DNA of 64,000 nucleotides, from contig CAYONP010000022.1 of the NCBI GenBank assembly GCA_964405335.1, positions 3,876 to 67,875 on the forward strand, given 5' to 3'. A program made the translations under genes and the position numbers. Positions 48,681-57,967 of this stretch are shown here, in pieces. The first letter of the stretch is position 1. Every line of letters starts with the position of its first letter. The notes beneath the pieces were generated by a model. It made no database searches and had not been told where the DNA came from. It saw only the letters and a program-made list of their open reading frames with translations. Source of the DNA: CAYONP01 sp964405335. GTDB taxonomy: Bacteria; Armatimonadota; UBA10988.

Positions 48681-51600
48681 ATGCATGTTCTAGCCCGGAT
48701 CTGCGTCGAACGGCCGGTCTTTGCCACGGTGCTCTCCCTCGTGCTCCTGGTGGTCGGGATCGCCGGCTACCAGGGCCTCGGGGTCGATCGCTTCCCGAAC
48801 GTCGAATTCCCCTTCATCGTGGTCACCACGGTCTATCCCGGCGCCGGACCGGAAGAGGTCGAAACCGGAGTCAGCGACACCATCGAGCAGCAGGTCAACA
48901 CCATCGCCGGGATTGAGACCCTCTCCTCGACCTCGTCCGACGGCCTGTCGGTCGTGATGGTCCAGTTCGCCCTCGAGAAAGACGTCGACGTCGCGGCCGA
49001 GGAGGTGCGGGCCAAGGCCGCGCTGGCGCGCTCGAGCCTGCCGCCCGACGCCGAGGACCCGATCGTGGCCAAGTTCGACGTCGGCGCGGTGCCGGTGTTG
49101 ACCTACACCGTCTCGGCCAATGCCTCGCTGCGCGAGATCCACGAGTACGTCGACAAGGTGCTCCGGCGACGGATCGAGTCGGTCGGTGGTGTCGGCGGGA
49201 TCACCATCGTCGGCGGTCAGGAGCGGCAGGTCAACGTGGTGCTCGACGCGCCACGCCTGCGCGCCTATGGCGTCACGGTCAGCGACGTGCGCGACGCGCT
49301 GCAGAAGCAGAACGTGATGATCCCGGGCGGGCTGGTCGAGCAGGGCGACCGTCAGCTGACGCTGCGCACCCGCGGCCGCGTCGAGTCGCTGGCCGAGTTC
49401 GGCGACCTGCCGATCGAGAACTACGGCGAGCGGGTGGTCTACATCCGCGATGTGGCCACGGTCGAGGACGGTGCGGCGCGGGCCACCTCGCGGTCGCTGC
49501 TCAACGGCCGGCCGTGCGTCGAGGTGCGGGTGATTAAGCAGTCGGGCGCCAACGCCATCCGGGTGATCGACGCGGTCAAGGAGCGCATCCACGAACTCGA
49601 GCCGAACCTGCCGCGGGGCTATGAACTGACCCTGGTGACCGACCAGTCGTTGTTCATCGAAGCCTCGCTCCACGCGGTGCTGGAGCACCTGCTGCTCGGC
49701 TCGCTGCTGGCGGCCATTGTGGTGCTGCTGTTCCTGCGCAGCGGGCGGTCGACCATCATCACGGCGCTGGCCATTCCGCTCTCGATCATCGCCACCTTCG
49801 CCGCCATGGCGGCCTTCGGCTTCACCCAGAACGTGGTCACGCTGCTGGCGCTCACCCTCTCGGTCGGCATCGTCATCGACGACGCGATTGTGGTGCTCGA
49901 GAACATCTACCGCGTGATCGCCGAGAAGGGCCTCTCACCGCGCGAGGCGGCCATCGAAGCAACCCGCGAGATCGGCCTGGCGGTGCTGGCGATCACCCTG
50001 TCGCTGATTTCGGTGTTTCTGCCCATCGCGCTGATGAGCGGCATCGTCGGCCGGTTTCTCAACTCGTTCGGGATCACCATGGCGGCGGCCATCGCGGTCA
50101 GCCTGTTCGTCTCGTTCAGCCTGACGCCGATGCTGTGCAGCCGCTGGCTGCGGGCCGAGGCCGCCACCGCGCACGCCGACGGCCACGCCGACGGGGGCTG
50201 GTTCGGGGCGGTCGAGCGCGGTTTCGTCGCCCTGCTGCGCTGGTCGATGAGGCACCGCCGACTGGTCGTGCTGGCCGGCCTCGGGCTGATCGCCAGCATC
50301 CCGGTGCTGGGCCTGATGGCGAAGAAGAACTTCCTCCCGACCGACGACCAGTCGCAGTTCCAGTTCACCGTCCGCGCGCCCGAGGGCACCAGTCTCGAGG
50401 CGACGGCGGGCCTGCTGAGCGAGATCGCCACCGAGCTGAGCAAGCTGCCCGAGGTGCGCTACACGCTCGTCTCGGTCGCCAGCGACCAGGCCAACTCGCC
50501 CAACTTCGGCACCGTGCAGGTGGTCATGGAGCAGGTCGAGGACCGGGCCGACCGGCGCGTGACCCAGTTCAGCAACATGGCCAAGGCGACCGAGGAGGTG
50601 CTACCGCGGTTCGAGGGCCGCGGGCTCGACATCAGCGTGCAGGAGGTCAGCGCCTTCGGTGGCGGCGCGACTTGGAACATCGAGATCGCCGTTGCCGGAC
50701 CCGACCTGGACGAGCTGACCCGCTACTCCGAGCAGGCGGTCGCGCGGGTGCGTCAGATCCCGGGCGTGAGCTTCGCCGAGTCGAGCCTGGTGGCCGGCAA
50801 GCCCGAGCTGCAGGCCCGGATCGACCGCGATCGCGCGGCCGTGCTCGGCGCGAAGGTGACCGATATCGCGACCACGCTGCGCCTGGCCGTCGGTGGCGAC
50901 GACAAGATCACCCCGTACGACGAGGACGGCGAGCAGTACGAGGTCCACCTGCGACTGGACCAGCGCTACCGCACCGACGCCGCGGGGATTGAGCTGCTCG
51001 AGGTGCCGGCAGGCGGCCAGACCGTGCCCATCGACCAGGTGGTCGAGTTCCACGAGACCACCGGCCCGGCGGCGATCTCGCGTTACAACCGCCAGCGGCA
51101 GTTCACCGTGCAGGTCAACCTCGTCCACGGCGCGTCGCAGGGCACGGTGACGACCGAGATCATGAAGGTGCTGGAGGAGCTCAAGCCGAGCCCCGAGTAC
51201 CGCGCCGCGCCGATCGGCGCCGCGCGCGAGTTCGCGCGCACCTTCCGCAGCTTTGGCATCGCCTTTCTGCTCTCGACGGTGTTCATGTACCTGGTCATCG
51301 CCGCGCAGTTCGAGTCGTTCCTGCACGCCCTCGTGATCATGGTCGCCCTGCCGCTGACCGTGCCGTTCGCGCTGATCAGCATCATCGTCTCGGGCGACTC
51401 GCTGAACATCTTCTCGATGCTTGGCATGTTGGTCCTGCTCGGCGTGGTCAAGAAGAACGCCATCCTGCAGATCGACTTCGCCAACCAGCGCCGGCGGGCC
51501 GGCATGCCGCTGGTCGAGGCGACCATCGACGCGGCTCGGATCCGGCTGCGGCCGATTCTGATGACCACCCTCGCCTTTGTCGCCGGGATGATCCCCCTGG

Positions 51601-51797
51601 TCATCGCGCGCGGCACCGGTTCGGCGACCAGCAACACCATCGGCGGGGTGATTCTGTTCGGCCAGCTACTCTCGCTGCTGGTCACACTCGTCGGCGCGCC
51701 GGTGTTCTATGTCATGGCCGAGAATCTGGTCCACGGCGGTTGGCACCACCGCCTGCGGGCCAGAGTCTACCGCCGGCCGGGCGAGGAATGGACCTGA
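48681..51797 (+). CDS. RND efflux pump inner-membrane transporter (HAE1/AcrB-type)
   Basis: A 1038-residue proton-driven RND transporter. It starts ARICVERPVFATVLSLVLLVVG (TM1) with GVDRFPNVEFPFIVVTT, and has TM2-6 after about 330, with GIVIDDAIVVLENIYRVIAEKG: the paired Asp of the proton relay is present. The second half repeats the layout, with DSLNIFSMLGMLVLLGVVKKNAILQIDFANQ. Normally an adaptor (MFP) and an outer-membrane channel are next door; neither is in this window. A TetR gene follows within two bases. Confidence 0.93.
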   Translation: MHVLARICVERPVFATVLSLVLLVVGIAGYQGLGVDRFPNVEFPFIVVTTVYPGAGPEEVETGVSDTIEQQVNTIAGIETLSSTSSDGLSVVMVQFALEKDVDVAAEEVRAKAALARSSLPPDAEDPIVAKFDVGAVPVLTYTVSANASLREIHEYVDKVLRRRIESVGGVGGITIVGGQERQVNVVLDAPRLRAYGVTVSDVRDALQKQNVMIPGGLVEQGDRQLTLRTRGRVESLAEFGDLPIENYGERVVYIRDVATVEDGAARATSRSLLNGRPCVEVRVIKQSGANAIRVIDAVKERIHELEPNLPRGYELTLVTDQSLFIEASLHAVLEHLLLGSLLAAIVVLLFLRSGRSTIITALAIPLSIIATFAAMAAFGFTQNVVTLLALTLSVGIVIDDAIVVLENIYRVIAEKGLSPREAAIEATREIGLAVLAITLSLISVFLPIALMSGIVGRFLNSFGITMAAAIAVSLFVSFSLTPMLCSRWLRAEAATAHADGHADGGWFGAVERGFVALLRWSMRHRRLVVLAGLGLIASIPVLGLMAKKNFLPTDDQSQFQFTVRAPEGTSLEATAGLLSEIATELSKLPEVRYTLVSVASDQANSPNFGTVQVVMEQVEDRADRRVTQFSNMAKATEEVLPRFEGRGLDISVQEVSAFGGGATWNIEIAVAGPDLDELTRYSEQAVARVRQIPGVSFAESSLVAGKPELQARIDRDRAAVLGAKVTDIATTLRLAVGGDDKITPYDEDGEQYEVHLRLDQRYRTDAAGIELLEVPAGGQTVPIDQVVEFHETTGPAAISRYNRQRQFTVQVNLVHGASQGTVTTEIMKVLEELKPSPEYRAAPIGAAREFARTFRSFGIAFLLSTVFMYLVIAAQFESFLHALVIMVALPLTVPFALISIIVSGDSLNIFSMLGMLVLLGVVKKNAILQIDFANQRRRAGMPLVEATIDAARIRLRPILMTTLAFVAGMIPLVIARGTGSATSNTIGGVILFGQLLSLLVTLVGAPVFYVMAENLVHGGWHHRLRARVYRRPGEEWT

Positions 51798-51799
51798 CC

Positions 51800-52399
51800 A
51801 TGGCGACCCAGATCCGGATGACGGGCGAGGCGCGGCGCGAGCAGTTGCTCGACGTGGCGCTCGAACTGTTCGGCTCGCGCGGCTACGACGCCACCTCAAC
51901 CCGCGACATCGCCGTCGCCGCGGGCGTCACCGATGGGCTGATCTACAAGTACTTCCAGTCCAAAGACGAGCTGCTCGCCGCGGCGATAGACCGCGCCGCG
52001 GAGCAACTCCATAGCGAGCTGCTCGAGCTGCCCTGGCAGGCGACCGCGCGCGAGACCGTCTCATTGTTGATCATCGACGCGGCGAGCCGGATGCGCGTCC
52101 GCACGGCGCTGATCGATCTGCTGTGGAGCGTCGGCCAGCGCTCACCGGCCGGCATGGAGCATGTCTACCGCATCCGCCGTCACGGCTATCAGCGGATTGC
52201 GCACGTGCTCGGCGAGCTGGCCGGCCGCGGCGAGCTGTGCGGCGAGCTCGACGGCTTCCACCACCTGCTGCACAGTTGCGCCTTCTGCTTCACCCTCATG
52301 CGCCGCTGGCTCGACGAGGAGAGCTTCCGCGCCGAGTTGCGCGACTACGCCTGGTCAACGGCCGGGACGCTGCTCGAGGGAGCCGGTCAGAGGTCGTAG
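51800..52399 (+). CDS. TetR-family transcriptional regulator
   Basis: A 199-residue repressor. The N-terminal helix-turn-helix is GEARREQLLDVALELFGSRG then YDATSTRDIAVAAGVTDGLIYKYFQSKDELL, the classical TetR signature; the C-terminal ligand domain is not diagnostic. I use the ATG at 51800, two bases after the pump stop; an ATG at 51788 would overlap it by ten bases. It probably controls the pump, perhaps through the palindrome at 48617-48636. Its 3' end overlaps purF by 13 bases, convergently. Confidence 0.9.
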   Translation: MATQIRMTGEARREQLLDVALELFGSRGYDATSTRDIAVAAGVTDGLIYKYFQSKDELLAAAIDRAAEQLHSELLELPWQATARETVSLLIIDAASRMRVRTALIDLLWSVGQRSPAGMEHVYRIRRHGYQRIAHVLGELAGRGELCGELDGFHHLLHSCAFCFTLMRRWLDEESFRAELRDYAWSTAGTLLEGAGQRS

Positions 52400-53934
52400 G
52401 GCTCGAGTTCGCCCTCGCCCAGCGGCGCGCCGACGGGGATGCGCAACGGCTCGGCCCGGTACTTGCGGTCTTCCAGGCTGTCGCAGTGCCCGTTCTCGAG
52501 CTGCATCTTGGCCTCGCGCAGCTCGCTCGGCACGCGGATCGGGTACTTGCCGGTCAGGCAGGCCCAGCAGAAGTGCTTGCTCGACACGCCCAGCGCCCGC
52601 GCCAGGCCGGCCGTGCTGAGATAACCAAGGCTGTCGGCGCCGACATGCTCGCGGATCTGGTCGACGTCGTGGCTCGAGGCGATCAGCTCCTCGCGCGTGG
52701 CCATGTCGATGCCATAGAAGCAGGGCCACTGAATCGGCGGCGAGTGGACCCGCAGGTGCACCTCGCTCGCCCCCGCGTCGCGGATCAGCTTGACCAACTG
52801 CCGGGTGGTCGTGCCGCGCACGATGCTGTCGTCGACCACCACCACTCGCCGGCCGGCGATCACGTCTCGCAGCGCGGTGAACTTCAGCCGCGCGCCAATC
52901 TCGCGCAGCCGCTGATCGGGCTGGATGAAGGTGCGCTGGATGTAGCGGCTCTTGACCAGACCGATGTCGTAGGGCAGGCGCGACGAGGCGGCATAGCCAA
53001 TGGCGCCGGGAATGCTGGTGTCGGGCACGCCGATCACCAGGTCGGCCTCGGCCGGCTGTTCCTGCGCCAGCACCTCGCCCATGCGCCGCCGGACCGCGTG
53101 CAGGCTCTGGCCGTAGATCACGCTGTCGGGCCGGGCGAAGTAGATCGTCTCGAAGATGCACATCGCGCTGCGCGGCGACTCGGCGAAGCGGTGGCGGCGC
53201 AGGCCGTGTTCGTCGATGATCACCGCCTCGCCCGGCTGCACTTCATCGAAGTACTCGGCGTCGACCGCGCTCAGCGCGCAGGTCTCGCTGGCGACCACCC
53301 AGCTATCGTGGTCGAGCCGGCCGACGCAGAGCGGGTGCAGGCCGTGCGGGTCGCGGGCGGCAATCAGCTCGCTGTCGGTCAGGACGACAATCGAGAAGGC
53401 GCCGCGCAACTGCCGCAGCGCCACGTTCAGCGCGTCCTCGATGGGGCCCTGGAAGCTCAGCTCGCGGTGCAGCAGCTTGGCGATGATCTCGGTGTCGCTG
53501 GTGGCCTGAAAGTCGAGCCCCTTGGCCGCCAGCCGGTGCTTCAGGTCGGCCGAGTTGACCAGGTTGCCGTTGTGCGCCAGGGCGACGGTGAAGTCGTCGT
53601 CGCCGACGAGGAACGGCTGCGCGTTGCGGATCACCGACGAGCCGGTGGTCGAGTAACGGACGTGGCCGATGCCGAGGTGGCCGTGCAGGCGCGACAGCAC
53701 GCCTTCGTCGAAAATCTGGTTGACCAGGCCCATCTGCTTGTGGACGACGATCTCGCCGCCGTCACTGACCGCGATGCCGGCCGACTCCTGGCCGCGGTGC
53801 TGGAGCGTGAACAGACCGAAGTAACAGATGCGGGCGACGTCGAGGGTAGGCGAAAAGGCGCCGAACACCCCGCATTCGTGCTGAGGCGTGTCGGCCTGGC
53901 ATGACACCGTGCCCAGGAGTTGGTCGAGCCGCAT
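52387..53934 (-). CDS. purF: Amidophosphoribosyltransferase
   Basis: PurF makes phosphoribosylamine from PRPP and glutamine, the first committed step of purine synthesis. The 515-residue enzyme has a propeptide ending at HECGVFGAF (the N-terminal nucleophile Cys22), GHVRYSTTG, HNGNLVN, and the PRPP loop VVVVDDSIVRGTTT. Four cysteines match the ligands of the 4Fe-4S cluster of Bacillus PurF: MCIFETIYFARPDS, PCFYGIDMATR and HFCWACLTGKYP. It is the last gene of a minus-strand run. Confidence 0.95.
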   Translation of the reverse strand: MRLDQLLGTVSCQADTPQHECGVFGAFSPTLDVARICYFGLFTLQHRGQESAGIAVSDGGEIVVHKQMGLVNQIFDEGVLSRLHGHLGIGHVRYSTTGSSVIRNAQPFLVGDDDFTVALAHNGNLVNSADLKHRLAAKGLDFQATSDTEIIAKLLHRELSFQGPIEDALNVALRQLRGAFSIVVLTDSELIAARDPHGLHPLCVGRLDHDSWVVASETCALSAVDAEYFDEVQPGEAVIIDEHGLRRHRFAESPRSAMCIFETIYFARPDSVIYGQSLHAVRRRMGEVLAQEQPAEADLVIGVPDTSIPGAIGYAASSRLPYDIGLVKSRYIQRTFIQPDQRLREIGARLKFTALRDVIAGRRVVVVDDSIVRGTTTRQLVKLIRDAGASEVHLRVHSPPIQWPCFYGIDMATREELIASSHDVDQIREHVGADSLGYLSTAGLARALGVSSKHFCWACLTGKYPIRVPSELREAKMQLENGHCDSLEDRKYRAEPLRIPVGAPLGEGELEPYDL

Positions 53935-54039
53935 ATCGGGTCTCGCAGGGCGCGGGGGTCAACGACCACGCAGACTCACTATACCACCGCGGCGACCGAC
54001 CGGCAACGGCCGAAGTCGCCGAGCGACGCCGGCCCGGCC

Positions 54040-56199
54040 TCAGAACAGCGACCCGAGGGTGAAATGCACGGCGTTCGCCCCACCCTCGCCCAGGCTGAAA
54101 CCGAGGAACGCCGGACCGAGCAGCGTCTCGGCCGCGGCGCCGACCGACAGGCTGCTGACGTACCGCGCGTTGTCGAGCCGGCCGAACGCGCCGCCCAGCT
54201 CGTACCAGCCGCCGAGGTAGACCCCGCCGCCGACCAACTGCGGCAGCCGGCTGACCCGGTGCAGGTAGCCGATGCGGCCGAGCAGGTAGTGCGAACCGCG
54301 GAAGCGCTCGGGCTCGTAAGCGCTGAGGCGCAGCAGGCCGCCGAGGGTGAACTGCGCGTGCGGAGGCGGCGTCTGGTCGAAACTCGTCGCGCCGTGAAGG
54401 CCGAGCTGCAGCACGCCCGGATCGGATACTGGCACAAACGTCTGCACCGAGCCGCTGAGCTGGGTCCGGTAGTTGTCCGAGCCGAGCGGCGTCAGGGCCC
54501 ACAGCCCGCGCAGTTCGGCCCGCGTGCCGCGGGTCGGGATGATCGGGTTGTCGAGCCCCTCGTGCCGAGCACGAAGGGTCAGCGCCGCGACCGTCTCGTT
54601 GACCGAGGGCAGCACCGGCGCGCCGACGCGCACGTCGGAGTTGTACCGGCTCCACATCGCACCGACACGGAGCTCGTCGCGGCGACCGAGCCCGGCCACC
54701 AGGTCGACGCCCGCGCCGAGGTCATCGACGCGGTATTCGGCCACCCGCCGCTCGCCGGTGAACAGGTCCGAGGTAGTGCGCGACAGGTAGGCATACGGCG
54801 CCAGCGACCAGGGACCGCCAATCGGCTGCAGATACTCGGTCGACAGCCGCTGCTCGGGCCCGAGCGCCAGCTCGGTGCGCCACTCGGAGCCGAAGCCGCT
54901 TAGCCCCATCGCGGTGACCCGGCTGCGCACGCCGAACTGCGGCGTATCGAAGTTGCGGCCGCTCAGCTCGAGGCCGGCGTGGAGGAACGGCGGGCCGTGC
55001 CGCTTCTCGGTCACCCTGACCAGCAGCCCGCGCGCGCCTTGGCGGTCGACGGGCGAGTACTCAAGCCGCGAATAGAGTCCGAGGCCGTACAGCTCGTCGA
55101 GCTCCGACTCGAACGTGCCGGCGTCGAACGGCAGGCCCGAGAAACGGCTCAGCCGGTGATCGATCGCCTCGGTCGGAGTGTCGCGCCCACCTTCGACGTC
55201 GATGAACGAGGGCACGAACGGCTCGCTCGCCCGGCGCGAGTCGCGGTCGGCCAGGTAGGCCTGCCAGGTAGCGTCGTCGACTCGCAGCCCGTCGAGCAGC
55301 ACTCGCTTCTGCTCGGCGTGCTGGTAACCAAGGTCGGCGATGGCGTCGACCGCGGCGAAGCTGAACGTGCCGTACTCGCCGAGCTCAGGCGCCAGCACGA
55401 TGTCGGCCAGGCGCAGCCGGTCGCGGACGTTCTGCAGGATCATCACGCTGACCGACTGGCCGACCAGCGCGGTCAGGCTGTTCAGCGCCTCGCGGTCGGC
55501 CGGCTTGTTGCCCACGTCGACGGCAATCACGATGTCGGCGCCCATCGCCCGCACCACGTCGGTGGGCACGTTGTTGAGCAGCCCGCCGTCGGCCAAGATG
55601 CGGCCGTTCAGCTCCACCGGCGACAGCACGCCGGGGATCGACATGGTCGCGCGGATCGCGGCGGCCAGCGAGCCGTCGCGCAGGATGACCTCCTCGGCGC
55701 GCTCCATGTCGGTGGCGACACAGCGGAACGGGATGGGCAGCTCATCGAAGTCGGTAACTGGCCCGGCGTTGACCGTCAGTCGGCTGAGCAGCAGACCGAA
55801 GGCATGGCCCTCGATCAGCCCGATGGGCAGGCGCAGCCCGCCGCGCAGGCCCATCTCCAGGCCGCTGGGGTAAGCCTGGAGGTCTTCCTTGCGGCGGAAG
55901 GCCATGTCGCCGTAGGGCACCTCGTCGCCGATCAACAGATCCCAGTCGAGCTGCTCGACCAGCGCCCGCATCTCGGCGGTGGTCATGCCCGAGCAGTAGA
56001 GCCCGCCGACCAGCCCGCCCATCGACGTGCCGGCCAGGTAGTCGATCGGAATCTGGTTCGCCTCGAACCACTCGAGCACGCCCACGTGCGCCGCGCCGCG
56101 CGCACCGCCGCCGCCGAGCGCCAAGCCGATCTTCGGCCGCCCGCCGTCGGCCGCCACGGGCAACGCTGCGAGCAGCAGAGCGACGATTGCCCGGCGCAT
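54040..56199 (-). CDS. Patatin-like phospholipase with outer-membrane barrel (PlpD-like)
   Basis: A 719-residue type Vd autotransporter-like protein. After a signal peptide (AIVALLLAALPVAADG) the patatin domain (about 22-310) shows GGGGARGAAHVGVLE (oxyanion hole), the nucleophile GTSMGG and ADGGLLNNVP with the catalytic Asp. A POTRA-like segment follows (about 330-400), then a 16-strand Omp85-type barrel ending GGANAVHFTLGSLF with terminal Phe, as outer-membrane proteins require. Size is close to Pseudomonas PlpD. The ATG shares one base with the stop of the preceding oxidoreductase. Confidence 0.9.
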   Translation of the reverse strand: MRRAIVALLLAALPVAADGGRPKIGLALGGGGARGAAHVGVLEWFEANQIPIDYLAGTSMGGLVGGLYCSGMTTAEMRALVEQLDWDLLIGDEVPYGDMAFRRKEDLQAYPSGLEMGLRGGLRLPIGLIEGHAFGLLLSRLTVNAGPVTDFDELPIPFRCVATDMERAEEVILRDGSLAAAIRATMSIPGVLSPVELNGRILADGGLLNNVPTDVVRAMGADIVIAVDVGNKPADREALNSLTALVGQSVSVMILQNVRDRLRLADIVLAPELGEYGTFSFAAVDAIADLGYQHAEQKRVLLDGLRVDDATWQAYLADRDSRRASEPFVPSFIDVEGGRDTPTEAIDHRLSRFSGLPFDAGTFESELDELYGLGLYSRLEYSPVDRQGARGLLVRVTEKRHGPPFLHAGLELSGRNFDTPQFGVRSRVTAMGLSGFGSEWRTELALGPEQRLSTEYLQPIGGPWSLAPYAYLSRTTSDLFTGERRVAEYRVDDLGAGVDLVAGLGRRDELRVGAMWSRYNSDVRVGAPVLPSVNETVAALTLRARHEGLDNPIIPTRGTRAELRGLWALTPLGSDNYRTQLSGSVQTFVPVSDPGVLQLGLHGATSFDQTPPPHAQFTLGGLLRLSAYEPERFRGSHYLLGRIGYLHRVSRLPQLVGGGVYLGGWYELGGAFGRLDNARYVSSLSVGAAAETLLGPAFLGFSLGEGGANAVHFTLGSLF

Positions 56200-57212
56200 C
56201 AGGCGTCCACCGGCTGGGCCTGCCCGGTCTGCGCCGCCCGGTAGCCCGCCTCGAGAATCGCCTGCGCATCGCGCGAGAGGGGTGCGTCGAGGATGCCCTC
56301 GGGCGCGCACCGACCGGCCAGCAGCGCGCCGACGTAATGCCCCAGGCTGCGCAGATGCTCGGGCACCGGCTCGGCGGCGAGCGCGGTGCCGTCGGGGTCG
56401 TCAGCGGTGGAGACGATCACCTCGTCGCGGCGGACTTGCAGCGCCGCCTGCTCGCAGCAGATGATGCCACCGACGAAGGGCGTGTGCGCCACCTGCGTCC
56501 AGCTCGCCTGGACGATGCTCAGGCCGTGGTCGTAGTCGAGCAGCAGCACGGCGTTGTCGTTGACGATGTCGTAGGGCTTGAGCAGCCGGCCGGCGAGGCC
56601 GGTCACGCGTCGCGGCACGCCCTGCAGCCAGCGGCAGGCCACCGCGCCGTAGCAGCAGTAGTCCATCAGCGCGGCGGGGCCGTTGCGCTCGGCGTCGTAG
56701 AGCCAATCGACAAAGTACTCGCTGCAGCCGACCTCGCGCGGTCCGTTGTGCGCCGAGCGCCAGAGAATCTGCCAGATCGGCCCGTACTCGCCCGACTGCG
56801 CCAGCCGCGCGGCGTGCCAGAAGGCCGGGCTCCAGGCCGTCGGCCAGTTGATCACCAGGTGCACGCCGGCGGCCTCGGCGGCATGGAGCATCCGGTCGGC
56901 ACCGGCCAGGTCGTTGGCCATCGGCTTCTCGACCACACAGTGGATGCCCCGCGCGGCGGCCAGCTCGACCAGCGGCACGTTGCCGGCGTTGCTGTCGCAG
57001 CAGAGGACCAGGTCGGGCGACTCGGCCTCGAGACAGGCGACGGGATCGTCGTAGCTCGCCGCGGCAGCGAATGACTCGCCGAACTTGGCCCGCAGCGCAC
57101 CGTGGTGATCGGCCGCGGCGACGATTTCGACCTCGCCCGATTTGGGCAGGTCGCGCAGGTTCCACCAGACATGGTCGTGGCTGAGGCCCAGGACGGCGCA
57201 GCGGTAGGGCAT
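56199..57212 (-). CDS. Gfo/Idh/MocA-family oxidoreductase
   Basis: A 337-residue NAD(P)-dependent sugar oxidoreductase. The N-terminal Rossmann part begins YRCAVLGLSHDHVWWNLRDL and has DLVLCCDSNAGN, GIHCVVEKPMANDLAGADRM with the conserved EKP motif, then the C-terminal sheet domain (ALMDYCCYGAVACRWLQG). The ATG at 57212 has GGAG six bases upstream. It lies in a run with glycosidase-like, transport and asparaginase genes, so a role in sugar catabolism is likely but the substrate is unknown. Confidence 0.88.
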   Translation of the reverse strand: MPYRCAVLGLSHDHVWWNLRDLPKSGEVEIVAAADHHGALRAKFGESFAAAASYDDPVACLEAESPDLVLCCDSNAGNVPLVELAAARGIHCVVEKPMANDLAGADRMLHAAEAAGVHLVINWPTAWSPAFWHAARLAQSGEYGPIWQILWRSAHNGPREVGCSEYFVDWLYDAERNGPAALMDYCCYGAVACRWLQGVPRRVTGLAGRLLKPYDIVNDNAVLLLDYDHGLSIVQASWTQVAHTPFVGGIICCEQAALQVRRDEVIVSTADDPDGTALAAEPVPEHLRSLGHYVGALLAGRCAPEGILDAPLSRDAQAILEAGYRAAQTGQAQPVDA

Positions 57213-57310
57213 GGCAGGCTCCGGCGCCGTCGGCTTCGCGCGGCGGAAGGCGGTTCCTGCGCGCCGGCGGAAGGTCACGCGCCAGCGGCGCGCCGGCCGT
57301 CGGTCCGGCC

Positions 57311-57958
57311 CTACCCTCGCTCGGCGAGCAATCGCTCCAGCCGCTCGACCGCGTCCTGCAGGTTGGCCTCGCGGATGGTGATCATCACGTCGCTGGTGGT
57401 CCGTTCGAGCGAGCCGCGGACGACGTCGAGCCGGCGCTTGAGGCCGTAGGTCACCGCTTCGGGGTAGTCGAAGGTGACCAGCAGACCGTAGATCTGGTCG
57501 AACCAGGCCAGGGTCTGTTCGGCGCGGGCGAAGTCCTTCTGGTTGAGCGCGTCGAGAATGAACCGGCGCAGCTCGGTCGCCGCCTCGGCCAGGCCGTTGA
57601 GCCAGCAGGCCGGCTCGATGTCGAGGTCGTCCGGCGACGGCGGGGTGGTGCCGTGAATCAGCGCCACCAGCAGCGCCGCCTCGGCATACTCCTTCTGCGC
57701 ATCGGTGACGAAGCCCGTGCTGTGCACCGCCGGCGCGGCGCGCGCGGCGCGGTTCATCGCGGCGCATTGCTCGCGCGCGGCGGCCAGCCACTCGGCCGCC
57801 TCGTCGTCGTGCCGCTGATGCACCGCGCGGATGCTGCTCGCCGCCGCGCGGGTTACCTCGCGCTGCAGTCGATAGGCGGTCTCGCGCGCGTTATCGACCG
57901 AGTCGAGCGCGGCGCGCACTGCTTCGGCCGCATCGTTCAGCCGCGCGGTCGGATCCAT
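57311..57958 (-). CDS. Translin-family protein
   Basis: A 215-residue all-helical protein resembling translin, a nucleic-acid-binding octamer. The family pattern is visible: ARETAYRLQREVTRAAASSI at 23-43, a central EYAEAALLVALIHG, PACWLNGLAEAATELRRFIL and the C-terminal KDFARAEQTLAWFDQIYGLL followed by FDYPEAVTYGLKRRLDVVRG and LERTTSD. Translin is best known in eukaryotes and archaea, with scattered bacterial homologues. In a tight operon it might bind RNA, but nothing here shows a substrate. Confidence 0.72.
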   Translation of the reverse strand: MDPTARLNDAAEAVRAALDSVDNARETAYRLQREVTRAAASSIRAVHQRHDDEAAEWLAAAREQCAAMNRAARAAPAVHSTGFVTDAQKEYAEAALLVALIHGTTPPSPDDLDIEPACWLNGLAEAATELRRFILDALNQKDFARAEQTLAWFDQIYGLLVTFDYPEAVTYGLKRRLDVVRGSLERTTSDVMITIREANLQDAVERLERLLAERG

Positions 57959-57967
57959 CCCGCTCTC

